Counted from the first letter of the stretch, positions 27,783-35,639 are shown. The stretch: DNA of 64,000 nt from Streptomyces californicus (GCF_000717645.1 NZ_JNZZ01000007.1:62001-126000); one strand, 5' to 3'. Notes: generated by a model not told the origin, from the letters alone. Program-made: numbers and translations.

Positions 27783-28922
27783 TTGACCACCACCCACACC
27801 TCAGTCGTCCACGACCTGGGCGCCCTCGCGCACCGCCTGGCCCACCCCGCCGGCCCGCCCTGCGTGTGCGAGCCGCCCCGGATCCTCGCCGACCGTCCCG
27901 ACGGCACCGTGGTCCGCAGCGGGGCGGTCGTCGCGAAGGCCCACGCCGCCGACACCGACCGCGAGGCGCTGGCGGCCCGGATCGCCCTGGCCGCCGCGCC
28001 CGGGCTCGCCGGCATCCTGCTCCCGCCCCTCACCGCCCCGGAGCACGTGGAGCGCGCCGACCGGGACGGCCGCCCCGCCACGCCGCACCTCGGCGTCGCC
28101 GCACCGTACGGAAGCACCACCGCCCCTGACGCCGGCGTCGCCACATCGGGCGGAAGCCCCGCCGCCTCTGACGCCGGCCTCGTCGCGCCCCGGGTCGGCG
28201 TCGCCGCACCGGCCGGAAGCCCCGGCGCCCCCGGCGGCCGGCCCGTCTCCCTCTGGCCGCTCGGCACCCCGGTGGACCCCACCGACCCCGGGGCCGCCCC
28301 CTGGGCCGAGGCCGCCGAACTGCTCGCCCGCCTGCACCGGACGGCGCCCCCCTTCCCACTGCCGCCGATGCGCGGACCGGCCAAGGCGGCCCGCGCCGTC
28401 GCCCGGATGAGCGCCGCCCGCCCCGGGGACCCGGCCCTCCTGCCCGTACTCGCCGGCTGGCGCACCCTCCCCGCCTGGGCCAGGGACGAGGCCGCGCCGC
28501 CCGCGCTCCGGAGCGGCTTCCTGTGCCACGGCGACCTGCACCTGGGCCAACTCGTCCGCCATCCCGTGCCGGACGGCCCCTGGCTGCTCATCGACGTGGA
28601 CGACGCGGGGGTGGGCGACCCGGCCTGGGACCTTGCCCGCCCCGCCGCCTGGTACGCGGCCGGGCTCCTCGCCCCCGAGGACTGGTCCGTCTTCCTGCAC
28701 GCCTACCGGTCCGCCGGAGGGCCGGCCGTCCCCGCCGACGGCGACCCCTGGCCCGTACTGGACGTCCCGGCCCGCGCGCTGACCGTGCAGACGGCGGCCG
28801 TCGCCCTCGCCAAGTGCGCCGCTGAGCAACGGGATCCGGACGCACACGAACAGCTGATGATCGAATCCTGTGCCCGAATCGCTACGTTGCCGCCCGAGTT
28901 GACCCCCGGCCCCGCGTCGTAG
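27783..28922 (+). CDS. Aminoglycoside phosphotransferase-family protein with internal repeats
   Basis: This 379-residue protein has the APH/choline-kinase catalytic motif HGDLHLGQL (about residues 249-257) and the metal-binding DVDDAGVGDPAWD (about 272). It should phosphorylate a small hydroxylated molecule; resistance cannot be inferred. A 14-residue repeat (GVAAPYGSTTAPDA and relatives) interrupts the N-lobe at about residues 104-150, encoded by 42-bp units. Start TTG 27783 has GGGGGAG upstream; an ATG at 27750 is in frame but lacks a site. Confidence 0.8.
   Translation: MTTTHTSVVHDLGALAHRLAHPAGPPCVCEPPRILADRPDGTVVRSGAVVAKAHAADTDREALAARIALAAAPGLAGILLPPLTAPEHVERADRDGRPATPHLGVAAPYGSTTAPDAGVATSGGSPAASDAGLVAPRVGVAAPAGSPGAPGGRPVSLWPLGTPVDPTDPGAAPWAEAAELLARLHRTAPPFPLPPMRGPAKAARAVARMSAARPGDPALLPVLAGWRTLPAWARDEAAPPALRSGFLCHGDLHLGQLVRHPVPDGPWLLIDVDDAGVGDPAWDLARPAAWYAAGLLAPEDWSVFLHAYRSAGGPAVPADGDPWPVLDVPARALTVQTAAVALAKCAAEQRDPDAHEQLMIESCARIATLPPELTPGPAS
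28092..28229 (+). repeat. 42-bp in-frame repeats within the phosphotransferase gene
   Basis: Two complete 42-bp units (28092-28133 and 28134-28175) and a third diverged unit from 28197 all start GGCGTCGCC. They are separated by an 18-21 bp partial unit and preserve the reading frame. Confidence 0.75.
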
Positions 28923-28987
28923 GGTGAACGGACCGCCGCCGGGCAGACATTCCGGCGACGGCACAACGAGGGCGAGGAGCCGAGTCG

Positions 28988-29278
28988 ATGATGCAGTGTC
29001 CGAAGTGTCACGCACCGATGAACACGTACAACCGCAACGGCGTTCAGATCGAGCAGTGCAGCGGATGCCGGGGGATATTCCTCGACTACGGCGAGCTGGA
29101 GTCCCTGACCCGGCTGGAGTCCCAGTGGGCCCAGCAGGCGCCCCCCGCCCCGCCGCAGGCGTACCCGGCCGCTCCGCCCGCCGCCCACGCCCCCGCCTGG
29201 GGTGCGCCGCAGCACCACGGCGGGCACTACGGTCACCACCGCCAGAAGGGCTTCGGCCGGATGCTGTTCTCGTCCTGA
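28988..29278 (+). CDS. TFIIB-type zinc-ribbon protein
   Basis: This 96-residue protein has a CxxC...CxxC zinc ribbon (Cys4, Cys7, Cys24, Cys27) followed by the family motif GIFLDYGELESL, matching the zf-TFIIB group. The middle is Pro/Ala-rich and the C-terminus His-rich (HHGGHYGHHRQKGFGRMLFSS). The His-rich stretch might bind metal. ATG 28988 has CGAGGAG nine bases upstream. Function is unknown. Confidence 0.8.
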   Translation: MMQCPKCHAPMNTYNRNGVQIEQCSGCRGIFLDYGELESLTRLESQWAQQAPPAPPQAYPAAPPAAHAPAWGAPQHHGGHYGHHRQKGFGRMLFSS

Positions 29279-29339
29279 CCGCCCCCGTGGGCCGGGCTCT
29301 CGGTCCGCCCGGTCCACGGGACGGACCGTACGACGAAAG

Positions 29340-29369
29340 AAACCCCGGTCGTGGAGACGACCGGGGTTT
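29340..29369. terminator. Bidirectional terminator between zinc-ribbon gene and tRNA array
   Basis: A perfect 13-bp stem AAACCCCGGTCGT/ACGACCGGGGTTT has a GGAG loop and short A and T runs at its ends. It should end both the zinc-ribbon mRNA and the minus-strand tRNA transcript. Confidence 0.85.
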
Positions 29370-29374
29370 CTCGC

Positions 29375-29449
29375 TGGTGCGCGATACTGGGATTGAACCA
29401 GTGACCTCTTCCGTGTCAGGGAAGCGCTCTCCCGCTGAGCTAATCGCGC
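29375..29449 (-). tRNA. tRNA-Val(GAC), copy 1
   Basis: The minus strand folds into a cloverleaf: acceptor GCGCGAT/ATCGCGC, anticodon stem CTTCC/GGAAG with loop CTGACAC (anticodon GAC), T-arm GGTTCAATCCC. The 3' CCA is encoded (29375-29377). It is last in the five-gene transcript. Confidence 0.97.
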
Positions 29450-29471
29450 AGGTGACCCTGCGTGTACTGCG

Positions 29472-29543
29472 TGCGCGATACTGGGATTGAACCAGTGACC
29501 TCTTCCGTGTCAGGGAAGCGCTCTCCCGCTGAGCTAATCGCGC
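29472..29543 (-). tRNA. tRNA-Val(GAC), copy 2
   Basis: It is identical to copy 1 through the mature 72 nt, with discriminator A73, but lacks an encoded CCA. It lies 22 bp upstream of copy 1 in the transcript. Confidence 0.97.
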
Positions 29544-29562
29544 GGGGATCCTTGCGGATCAG

Positions 29563-29634
29563 TGGACGATACTGGGATTGAACCAGTGACCTCTTCCGTG
29601 TCAGGGAAGCGCTCTCCCGCTGAGCTAATCGTCC
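29563..29634 (-). tRNA. tRNA-Val(GAC), copy 3, variant acceptor stem
   Basis: The body matches copies 1 and 2, but the acceptor stem is GGACGAT/ATCGTCC instead of GCGCGAT/ATCGCGC. The changes are compensatory, so pairing is kept. Anticodon is GAC; CCA is not encoded. Confidence 0.96.
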
Positions 29635-29635
29635 T

Positions 29636-29709
29636 TGGAGGTGGAGACGGGATTTGAACCCGTGTAGACGGCTTTGCAGGCCGTTGCCTCGCCTCTCGGC
29701 CACTCCACC
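29636..29709 (-). tRNA. tRNA-Cys(GCA)
   Basis: Acceptor GGTGGAG/CTCCACC, anticodon loop CTGCAAA (anticodon GCA), T-loop TTCAAAT and discriminator U73, as is typical for tRNA-Cys. CCA is encoded (29636-29638). It lies one base from tRNA-Val copy 3. Confidence 0.96.
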
Positions 29710-29747
29710 AGGGATGGGGGCTCGGGAAGAATCCCCCATCTGCTGCG

Positions 29748-29820
29748 AGCGGACGACCAGGTTCGAACTGGCGACCTCAACCTTGGCAAGGTTGCGCTCT
29801 ACCAACTGAGCTACGTCCGC
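29748..29820 (-). tRNA. tRNA-Gly(GCC)
   Basis: Acceptor GCGGACG/CGTCCGC, anticodon stem CAACC/GGTTG with loop TTGCCAA (anticodon GCC), T-arm GGTTCGAACC, discriminator U73. CCA is not encoded. It is first in the minus-strand array, so the promoter lies to its right. Confidence 0.97.
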
Positions 29821-29952
29821 TTGTCTTTCCCGGTCCGCTTGCGCGTCCCGGCGACGTGTTGAACTCTAGCGGATTCCTGGGCCAGTACAAAAACGCGTTT
29901 GCGCAGCGTGCTGCGGTCGCCTCGCCCCGGCGCAGGTCATCGCGCACCGTCC

Positions 29953-29965
29953 TAGACTCATTCGT
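29953..29965 (+). promoter_or_regulatory. -10 element of pabB, probably leaderless
   Basis: TAGACT (29953-29958) ends seven bases before the GTG start at 29966. There is no Shine-Dalgarno sequence, so the transcript likely begins at the start codon. No clear -35 is visible. Confidence 0.6.
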
Positions 29966-31021
29966 GTGTCCGACCTCGCCCCCTTGGCCCGTTTCGACGG
30001 CCTCACCGCCTCCGGTCTACGGGATGTGACCCACGATCCCGCGGCGCTCGACTCATCCGGTTTCTGGGCGGTTTCCGCCGATTTCGAGGGTCGTCTCGTC
30101 TGCGCCCGCTTCTCCGACGTGCGGAGGGAAGCGGTCCCCCCGCCCGTGCCCGGGGCCTGGCGCGGGCCCGCCGCCGGGGACTGGACCTCCTCACTGGACC
30201 GTGACACCTACACGGCGGGCGTACGGCGGATCCGTGAACACATCGCCGCGGGCGAGGTCTACCAGGCCAACCTCTGCCGGGTGCTCTCCGCGCCGCTCCC
30301 CGACGGCGGGGCCGGCGCCGACGTGGACGCCCTGACCGCCCTGCTCGCCCGCGGCAACCCCGCCCCGTACGCGGGAACGGTGCGGCTGCCCGGTCACGGG
30401 GTGGAGATCGCCACCGCGTCGCCGGAGCTGTTCCTGAGGCGCGACGGGCGGACGGTGGAGTCCGGGCCGATCAAGGGCACCGGCCGGACCGAGGCCGATC
30501 TGCTGGAGAAGGACCACGCGGAGAACGTGATGATCGTGGACCTGGTCCGCAACGACCTGGGTCGGGTCTGCGCCACCGGGAGCGTGAGCGTGCCCGACCT
30601 CTGCGTGGTGGAGAAGCACCCGGGCCTCGTCCACCTCGTCTCCAGCGTCCGGGGCCGGCTGGCCGACGGGGCGGGCTGGCCCGAACTGTTCGCGGCGGCC
30701 TTCCCGCCCGGCTCGGTCACCGGAGCGCCGAAGTCCAGCGCGCTGCGGATCATCGCCGAACTGGAACGGAGCCCGCGCGGCCCCTACTGCGGGGCGATCG
30801 GCTGGGTCGACGCCGACCGGGGGACCGCCTCGCTCGCGGTGGGCATACGGACGTTCTGGATCGACCGCACCGGGCCCGCGCCGCTGCTGCGGTTCGGCAC
30901 GGGCGCCGGGATCACCTGGGGCTCCGACCCCGACCGCGAGTGGGACGAGACCGAGCTCAAGGCATCCCGGCTGCTCGCTGTAGCGTCGGGGACGCATCCG
31001 GAGACAGGAAGGACCGCATGA
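29966..31021 (+). CDS. pabB: Aminodeoxychorismate synthase component I
   Basis: This 351-residue chorismate-binding enzyme converts chorismate and ammonia to 4-amino-4-deoxychorismate, the first step of p-aminobenzoate and folate synthesis. The motif GPIKGTGRT (about residues 166-174) with Lys in PIKGT distinguishes it from anthranilate synthase (PxAGT). It is followed by DHAENVMIVDLVRNDLGRV and the C-terminal PPGSVTGAPK. It is shorter than the usual 450 residues, missing part of the N-terminal tryptophan-site region. The glutaminase subunit PabA is not nearby. The stop overlaps pabC (ATGA). Confidence 0.92.
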   Translation: MSDLAPLARFDGLTASGLRDVTHDPAALDSSGFWAVSADFEGRLVCARFSDVRREAVPPPVPGAWRGPAAGDWTSSLDRDTYTAGVRRIREHIAAGEVYQANLCRVLSAPLPDGGAGADVDALTALLARGNPAPYAGTVRLPGHGVEIATASPELFLRRDGRTVESGPIKGTGRTEADLLEKDHAENVMIVDLVRNDLGRVCATGSVSVPDLCVVEKHPGLVHLVSSVRGRLADGAGWPELFAAAFPPGSVTGAPKSSALRIIAELERSPRGPYCGAIGWVDADRGTASLAVGIRTFWIDRTGPAPLLRFGTGAGITWGSDPDREWDETELKASRLLAVASGTHPETGRTA

Positions 31022-31842
31022 TGAGGATCTGGGTCAACGGCGGGCTGCGGGACGCCGGCGACGCCCGGCTGTCGGTGCTCGACCACGGGCTGACCGTGGG
31101 CGACGGCATCTTCGAGACGGTGCGTACGAGCGAGGGGCGTCCCTTCGCGCTGACCCGGCACCTCGACCGCCTCACCCGCTCGGCCCGGGGCCTGGGACTG
31201 GCCGATCCGGACCACGACGAGATCCGGCGTGCCGCCGCCGCGGTCATCGAGGCCAACCCCGTCGCGCTGGGACGGTTGCGCATCACCTACACCGGCGGGC
31301 TCTCCCCGCTCGGCTCCGACCGGGGCCAGGACGGGCCGAGCCTGGTCGTCGCGCTCGACGGGGTGCACCGCCGCCCGGACAGCACGGCGGTGATCACCGT
31401 CCCCTGGACCCGCAACGAGCGGGGCGCGCTCGCGGGCCTGAAGACCACCTCGTACGCGGAGAACGTCGTCGCCCTGGCCCGGGCGCGCGAGCGGGGCGCG
31501 TCCGAGGCGCTGTTCCCCAACACCGCGGACCGGCTCTGCGAGGGCACCGGGTCGAACGTCTTCGTGGTCCTGGACGGCCGCGTCCACACCCCGCCCGTCG
31601 CCTCCGGCTGCCTCGCCGGGATCACCCGCGCGCTGACCGTGGAGTGGACCGGGGCCGAGGAGACCGATCTGCCGATGGACGTGCTCGCCGAGGCCGACGA
31701 GGTGTTCCTGACCTCGACGCTCCGGGACGTCCAGGCGGTGCACCGGATCGACGACCGCGAGCTGACGCCGGGGATCGGGCCGGTGACGGCGAAGGCGATG
31801 CGCGTCTTCGACGAGCGGGCGGGCGACGACCTCGACCCGTGA
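31018..31842 (+). CDS. pabC: Aminodeoxychorismate lyase (class IV aminotransferase fold)
   Basis: This 274-residue PLP enzyme has the class IV fold with catalytic Lys142 (in GLKTTSYAENV) and the phosphate-binding region EGTGSNVFVV. Next to pabB it should remove pyruvate from aminodeoxychorismate to give p-aminobenzoate. Branched-chain or D-amino-acid aminotransferases share this fold, but the ATGA overlap with pabB supports PabC. ATG 31018 has AGGAAGGA upstream; ATG 31021 is an alternative. Confidence 0.88.
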   Translation: MMRIWVNGGLRDAGDARLSVLDHGLTVGDGIFETVRTSEGRPFALTRHLDRLTRSARGLGLADPDHDEIRRAAAAVIEANPVALGRLRITYTGGLSPLGSDRGQDGPSLVVALDGVHRRPDSTAVITVPWTRNERGALAGLKTTSYAENVVALARARERGASEALFPNTADRLCEGTGSNVFVVLDGRVHTPPVASGCLAGITRALTVEWTGAEETDLPMDVLAEADEVFLTSTLRDVQAVHRIDDRELTPGIGPVTAKAMRVFDERAGDDLDP

Positions 31843-31899
31843 CCGGCCCGCAGCGCCCCGGCCACCGGCCGGCAGGAGCCCGGTGACCGGGAAACGCGC

Positions 31900-31931
31900 G
31901 TGACGGGGCGGCGGCCGGGGGATACAACCCT
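31900..31931 (+). promoter_or_regulatory. Promoter of the double-GNAT gene, probably leaderless
   Basis: GTGACG (31900-31905), a 17-bp spacer and TACAAC (31923-31928) place transcription start at or next to the GTG-ATG start pair (31932-31937). No Shine-Dalgarno sequence is visible. Confidence 0.55.
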
Positions 31932-31934
31932 GTG

Positions 31935-32774
31935 ATGACCACGACACTCCGGCCGTCCGGGCCGCTTCAGCAGGGAGACGGCGGCGCGCGGTCCCGCCGC
32001 TACGACGTCTGCGACAACGGGCGGCCCGTCGGCGCCGTCGCGATCAGCACCGACGAGGCGTTCGGTCCGACCGCCGGGGTGCTGTCCTCCCTCGCCGTCG
32101 ACGAGGACCGCCGCAGGCGCGGCCGGGGCACCATCGCCGCGCTCGCCGCCGAGGAGGTGCTGCGGGGATGGGGCTGCACCCGGGTACGGGCGGAGGTCCC
32201 GGCGGGCAACGACCCGGCCCGGCGCCTCGCGACCGCCCTCGGCTACACCGAACGCAGCCGCAACATGGCCAAGGACCTCGGACCGGACCCCGTCCCGCTG
32301 CCGGCCGGGCTCACCGCCCGCGCCATGAGCGAGGAGGAGTTCGCCGACTGGCGGCAGGAGGCGGTCCTGGCGTACGCCCGGAGCTGGGTCGAGCGCGGGG
32401 CGGAGCCCGAACAGGCCCGCCTCAAGTCCGAGAGGGACCACGCCGCCCTCCTGCCGGACGGACTGGCCACCGAGAAGGTGCGCTTCGAGGTGCTGGTGAG
32501 GGCGGGCGAGGCCGTCGGCCATGTGTGGGTCGCCCTGCGGGAACCGGAGCCGGGCGGTCCGGAGGCCGGGTTCGTCTTCGACGTGGAGGTGCGCGCGGAG
32601 CACCGGGGCCGGGGGTACGGGCGGGCGCTGATGCTGCTGGCCGAGGACGTCACCCGCGCCTGGGGCGCGGACCGGCTCGGCCTGCACGTCTTCGCGTCCA
32701 ACACCCCGGCCCTCGGGCTGTACGAGTCGCTCGGCTACACGACGACCCGGTACAACCTGGCCAAGGCCCTGTAG
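31935..32774 (+). CDS. GNAT acetyltransferase with two GNAT domains
   Basis: This 279-residue protein contains two GNAT-like halves. The first has a degenerate loop (RRRRGRGTIAALAAEEVL, about residues 58-75). The second has an intact acetyl-CoA loop HRGRGYGRALMLL (about 218-230) followed by NTPALGLYESLGY. Only the second is likely catalytic. The design recalls mycothiol synthase-type tandem GNATs, but sequence motifs are insufficient to claim that. Start could be GTG 31932 or ATG 31935. Confidence 0.78.
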   Translation: MTTTLRPSGPLQQGDGGARSRRYDVCDNGRPVGAVAISTDEAFGPTAGVLSSLAVDEDRRRRGRGTIAALAAEEVLRGWGCTRVRAEVPAGNDPARRLATALGYTERSRNMAKDLGPDPVPLPAGLTARAMSEEEFADWRQEAVLAYARSWVERGAEPEQARLKSERDHAALLPDGLATEKVRFEVLVRAGEAVGHVWVALREPEPGGPEAGFVFDVEVRAEHRGRGYGRALMLLAEDVTRAWGADRLGLHVFASNTPALGLYESLGYTTTRYNLAKAL

Positions 32775-32818
32775 CGGACTCCGGGGCCGGGCGCCCCGGG
32801 AGCCCGCGGGCCCCTCGG

Positions 32819-33337
32819 CTACCGCCCCCGCGCGGCCTGCGTGCCGTCGATGATCTCCTCGATCCGCTCGCGCAGTCCGTCCTGGCTCTTGCCGCCGTCC
32901 AGCCGCTCCTCGCCGATCACATAGGTCGGGGTGCCGGTGACGCCGATCGCCTTGCCCTCCGCGTGGTCGGCGTCGACGATCAGCAGATGGCGGCCGTCGA
33001 TCAGGGCCGTGTCCAGCTCTTCGACATCCAGGCCCAGTTCGCGCGCCACGTCGAGGAGGACCGGCTCGCCCGTGCCCGAGAGGTCGTCGGTCCGGGCCAG
33101 CAGGGCCTCGATGTACGGCCAGCCCCGGCCCTGCTCGATCGCCTCCTCGGCGGCCTGGGCCGCGGCGTAGGCGTGCTTGTGCTTCTCCAGCGGGAAGTGC
33201 CGCAGCCGGATCTCGACGCGGTCCCCGTACCGTGCGCGCAGGGCGCGCACATCGTCGAGGGCTCGGTGGCAGTCGGGGCATTCGAGATCGCACCAGAGGT
33301 CGAGGACGACCGGCGCCGCGGGGGTGGAATCGCTCAT
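32819..33337 (-). CDS. DsbA-family thioredoxin-fold protein
   Basis: This 172-residue cytosolic protein has a CPDC redox motif (Cys20, Cys23) after VVLDLWCDLE and a cis-proline loop TGTPTYV (about residue 137). It belongs to the DsbA/FrnE group of oxidoreductases. No signal peptide is present. ATG 33337 is the first Met before the conserved strand. The gene is divergent from the next membrane-protein gene, with a strong hairpin in between. Function could be disulfide exchange or 2-hydroxychromene isomerase-like; the CPDC pair favours the former. Confidence 0.82.
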   Translation of the reverse strand: MSDSTPAAPVVLDLWCDLECPDCHRALDDVRALRARYGDRVEIRLRHFPLEKHKHAYAAAQAAEEAIEQGRGWPYIEALLARTDDLSGTGEPVLLDVARELGLDVEELDTALIDGRHLLIVDADHAEGKAIGVTGTPTYVIGEERLDGGKSQDGLRERIEEIIDGTQAARGR

Positions 33338-33378
33338 GCGCCCAGTCTTCCAGGCCGTGCGGGCCTCCGGGCCGCGCG

Positions 33379-33410
33379 GGGGTGGGCCCGATCCGGACCG
33401 GGCCCACCCC
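33379..33410. other. Strong hairpin between divergent genes
   Basis: A perfect 12-bp stem GGGGTGGGCCCG/CGGGCCCACCCC with an 8-nt loop lies between two divergent genes. That position is odd for a terminator, so it may be in a 5' untranslated region or act as a regulator site. Confidence 0.6.
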
Positions 33411-33524
33411 CTGGGGAGGAGGTCCGGCCCTGAGATGTCCCTGAGGTGGACCGTCGTCGTGGCCCCATCGGTGGACGCCGGTGCAGGATGGAGGGGACGT
33501 ACCCCCCTGCGCCTGGAGGCCGCC

Positions 33525-33980
33525 ATGCTTGCCGAGACCATCTGTTCCGCGGTGTCGGCGGCCGGTGTGGGCATCGCCGCGGTGACCGCGTACCGCAAGC
33601 GGTTCCTCACGGCGACGCGGATCGCCGCCTACTCCCTGGTCCCTGTCGGGCTCGTGCTGACCGGCGTCGTCGAATGGGTTGCCGGGATCGCCTTCAAGCC
33701 GAGCGTCTGGGCCGGTTTCGGGGTGCTCGGCCTCTCCTGGCTGCTGTTCATGACCACCCGCGCCGTCGAGCGCCGCAGCGGCACCACCCGCGCGGAGCGC
33801 AAGGCCGCCCGCGCGGCCGGACGGAACGAGGCGGTCGCCCCGGCCGCCTCCGCCCCCTCGCTCGGCGCGGGCGCCGCGCCCGGACCCGCGGCGGCGAAGC
33901 CGGGGAAGAAGCGGGAGGCCGCGGCGCCCGCGGACGACTTCAGCGACATCGAGGCGATCCTCAAGAAGCACGGCATCTGA
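33525..33980 (+). CDS. Unknown membrane protein with a charged C-terminal tail
   Basis: This 151-residue protein has two or three membrane segments in its first 70 residues (MLAETICSAVSAAGVGIAAV; SLVPVGLVLTGVVEWVAG; VWAGFGVLGLSWLLFM). A basic, Ala/Pro-rich linker leads to the acidic tail DDFSDIEAILKKHGI, which looks conserved and could bind a partner. ATG 33525 has TGGAGG six bases upstream. No family name is recognised. Confidence 0.72.
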   Translation: MLAETICSAVSAAGVGIAAVTAYRKRFLTATRIAAYSLVPVGLVLTGVVEWVAGIAFKPSVWAGFGVLGLSWLLFMTTRAVERRSGTTRAERKAARAAGRNEAVAPAASAPSLGAGAAPGPAAAKPGKKREAAAPADDFSDIEAILKKHGI

Positions 33981-34147
33981 GGGGCGGACCGCTCCGGCCG
34001 GCGGCCGTCGGCGGCCCGCCATGTCGAACGCCTGGCGGAGATTCGTGTGCCGGAGCGATTACTGATGACCACGTGACGGTGAACTCCCGGGCAGATCACC
34101 CTGGTTGACCGTCGGGAGGGTCACCGGTGCGTCATGATCACCCCGAG

Positions 34148-34303
34148 ATGGTGGACACTTCCCGGGGCGAAGCCCCCGCACGCACCGCCGAAGAGCCCCG
34201 CGGCTGCCTCTTCGCGCTGTCCCAGCCGCCGCTGATGATCTTCCTGACGGTGGTCGGGGGGCTGTTACTGATGGCCGCGCTGCACGACCTCTTCATGTTG
34301 TGA
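34148..34303 (+). CDS. 51-residue membrane protein with a TTA codon
   Basis: The frame encodes a 51-residue protein with a polar N-terminus (MVDTSRGEAPARTAEEPRG) and one membrane segment (PPLMIFLTVVGGLLLMAAL, about residues 27-45). Codon 40 is TTA (34265-34267), so its translation should require bldA tRNA. The ribosome site is weak (CCCGAG before the ATG). No family recognised. It is called because codon use and the membrane segment are coherent, and it lies in an otherwise empty gap. Confidence 0.6.
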   Translation: MVDTSRGEAPARTAEEPRGCLFALSQPPLMIFLTVVGGLLLMAALHDLFML

Positions 34304-34347
34304 GCCGGTGCGCCCCGGGGCCGGCGCCCACGGGTGGCGGCCCCGGG

Positions 34348-34932
34348 TCAGGCCGAGGCTTCCTTGCGCCGGGCCCGGTAGGCGGCGACGTGGAGCCGGT
34401 TCCCGCACGTACGGCTGGAGCAGTAGCGGCGGGACCGGTTGCGCGACAGGTCGACGAAGGCGTGCCCGCAGTCCGGCGCCTCGCAGCGCCGCAGCCGCTC
34501 CTGCTCGCCCGCCACGATGATGAAGGCCAGGGCCATGCCGCAGTCGGCCGCGAGGTGGTCGGCGATCGAGGCGTCCGGCGCGAAGTAGTGCACGTGCCAG
34601 TCGTAGCCGTCGTGGTCGGTGAGCTGCGGAGTGGTCCCGGCGGCCGCGACGAGCCGGTTGACCAGGTCGGCCGCGGTGCGCGGGTCGGGCGCCGCGAAGA
34701 CCTCGGCGAACCGTGCCCGGACGTCGCGCACGGCGGCCAGGTCCTTCTCGCCGAGCGCGCCGACCCCGCTGATGTGGTGCCGCTCCGCGAAGGCGTACAG
34801 CGCCGCGACGCCGTCAAGGCCGTCGGCGGGCCCGTCGGCGGTCTCCTCCCGGGGCGGCTCGCTCTCCGGTGCGGTGTTCACCAGATCGACCACCGTGTCG
34901 AGGGCGATCCGGGTGTCGTGGGGGATCAGCAC
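34348..34932 (-). CDS. CGNR zinc-finger (ABATE domain) transcriptional regulator
   Basis: This 194-residue protein has the N-terminal ABATE domain (DTVVDLVNT; GDDLVNRL-like) and a C-terminal CGNR zinc finger: Cys at RRCEAPDCGHAF and RRYCSSRTCGNRLHVAAYRARR (about residues 148-190). These are predicted stress-linked transcription regulators. ATG 34932 gives MLIPHDTRIALD, the usual N-terminus. Target genes unknown. Confidence 0.85.
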   Translation of the reverse strand: MLIPHDTRIALDTVVDLVNTAPESEPPREETADGPADGLDGVAALYAFAERHHISGVGALGEKDLAAVRDVRARFAEVFAAPDPRTAADLVNRLVAAAGTTPQLTDHDGYDWHVHYFAPDASIADHLAADCGMALAFIIVAGEQERLRRCEAPDCGHAFVDLSRNRSRRYCSSRTCGNRLHVAAYRARRKEASA

Positions 34933-35055
34933 GCTTCGCTCCCTGGCCTCCGGCGGGCGGGCGCCTGCCGATGGCGGCTGACTCTACTGGCTGCTCACGC
35001 CGCGGCCGGGGCCGGTGGCGCCCGGCGGTGAGCGGAACGAGGCCGTCCGGCGGCT

Positions 35056-35108
35056 CCGGCCGCGAAGGCCGCGGGCGCGAAGGCCCAGGCCGCGAAGGCC
35101 GCGGGCGC
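35056..35108. repeat. GGCCGCGAAGGCCGCGGGCGCG tandem repeat
   Basis: Degenerate units of GCGAAGGCCGCGGGC repeat about three times upstream of the CGNR gene. With the flanking sequence (34933-35175) no gene is visible. Confidence 0.6.
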
Positions 35109-35175
35109 ACCGACGCCGCCGCCGCGGTGGTGTCCGCGACGACGGCGCCGGTGTCAGCCCTATGCGGTTGTCGTG

Positions 35176-35208
35176 ACGACGCCGTCGCCCCGAGTCGGAC
35201 GGCGTCGT
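35176..35208 (-). terminator. Terminator of ssgB
   Basis: A perfect 11-bp stem ACGACGCCGTC/GACGGCGTCGT with an 11-nt loop begins 17 bases after the ssgB stop on the minus strand. Confidence 0.8.
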
Positions 35209-35225
35209 GCGGCTCTCTGCCTGGC

Positions 35226-35639
35226 TCAGCTCTCGGCCAGGATGTGGGAGAGCTCCGTGTCCAGATCGAAGTGGCGATGTTCGGTACCCGGCGGAACCGC
35301 TGCGTCGGTCCTCTTCAGGAACGACTCCAGGGCCCGCGCCGGAGCTTCGAGCAGGGCTTCGCCCTCCGGGGAACTCAGGGCGATGCAGACGACGCCTTGA
35401 CCGTGACTACGAGATGGCCAGACGCGGACGTCACCGGTGCCGGTGGGCCTGTGCAGCCCCTCGGCGAGGAGGTCGCGGGCGAATACCCACTCGACCGTCT
35501 CCTCCGCTCCGGTGTGGAAGGTGGCGTGCACGGCATAGGGATCGGCCGTGTCATACCGCAGGCCCGCAGGTACAGGCAGTGAGGACTCGCTCGACACAAC
35601 GAGGCGCAGGTGCAGCTCGCAGCTGACCGTGGTGTTCAT
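35226..35639 (-). CDS. ssgB: Sporulation-specific cell division protein SsgB
   Basis: This 137-residue SALP-family protein reads MNTTVSCELHLRLVVSSESS and matches what I know of S. coelicolor SsgB over its whole length. SsgB is the archetype of the SsgA-like proteins; it marks sporulation septum sites together with SsgA and recruits FtsZ. Length is exactly typical. Known ssgB expression depends on sporulation sigma factors; upstream on the coding strand GTTTA and a downstream GGTGGC are weakly reminiscent of a SigH promoter but I do not claim it. A 15-bp inverted repeat (GCCACC-TAC-GGTGGC, 35701-35715) lies 62 bp upstream. Confidence 0.98.
   Translation of the reverse strand: MNTTVSCELHLRLVVSSESSLPVPAGLRYDTADPYAVHATFHTGAEETVEWVFARDLLAEGLHRPTGTGDVRVWPSRSHGQGVVCIALSSPEGEALLEAPARALESFLKRTDAAVPPGTEHRHFDLDTELSHILAES

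Noticed and set aside
29375-29634. CRISPR-like array of three spaced repeats
   Set aside because: The three near-identical units of about 72 bp are tRNA-Val genes with complete cloverleaf folds.
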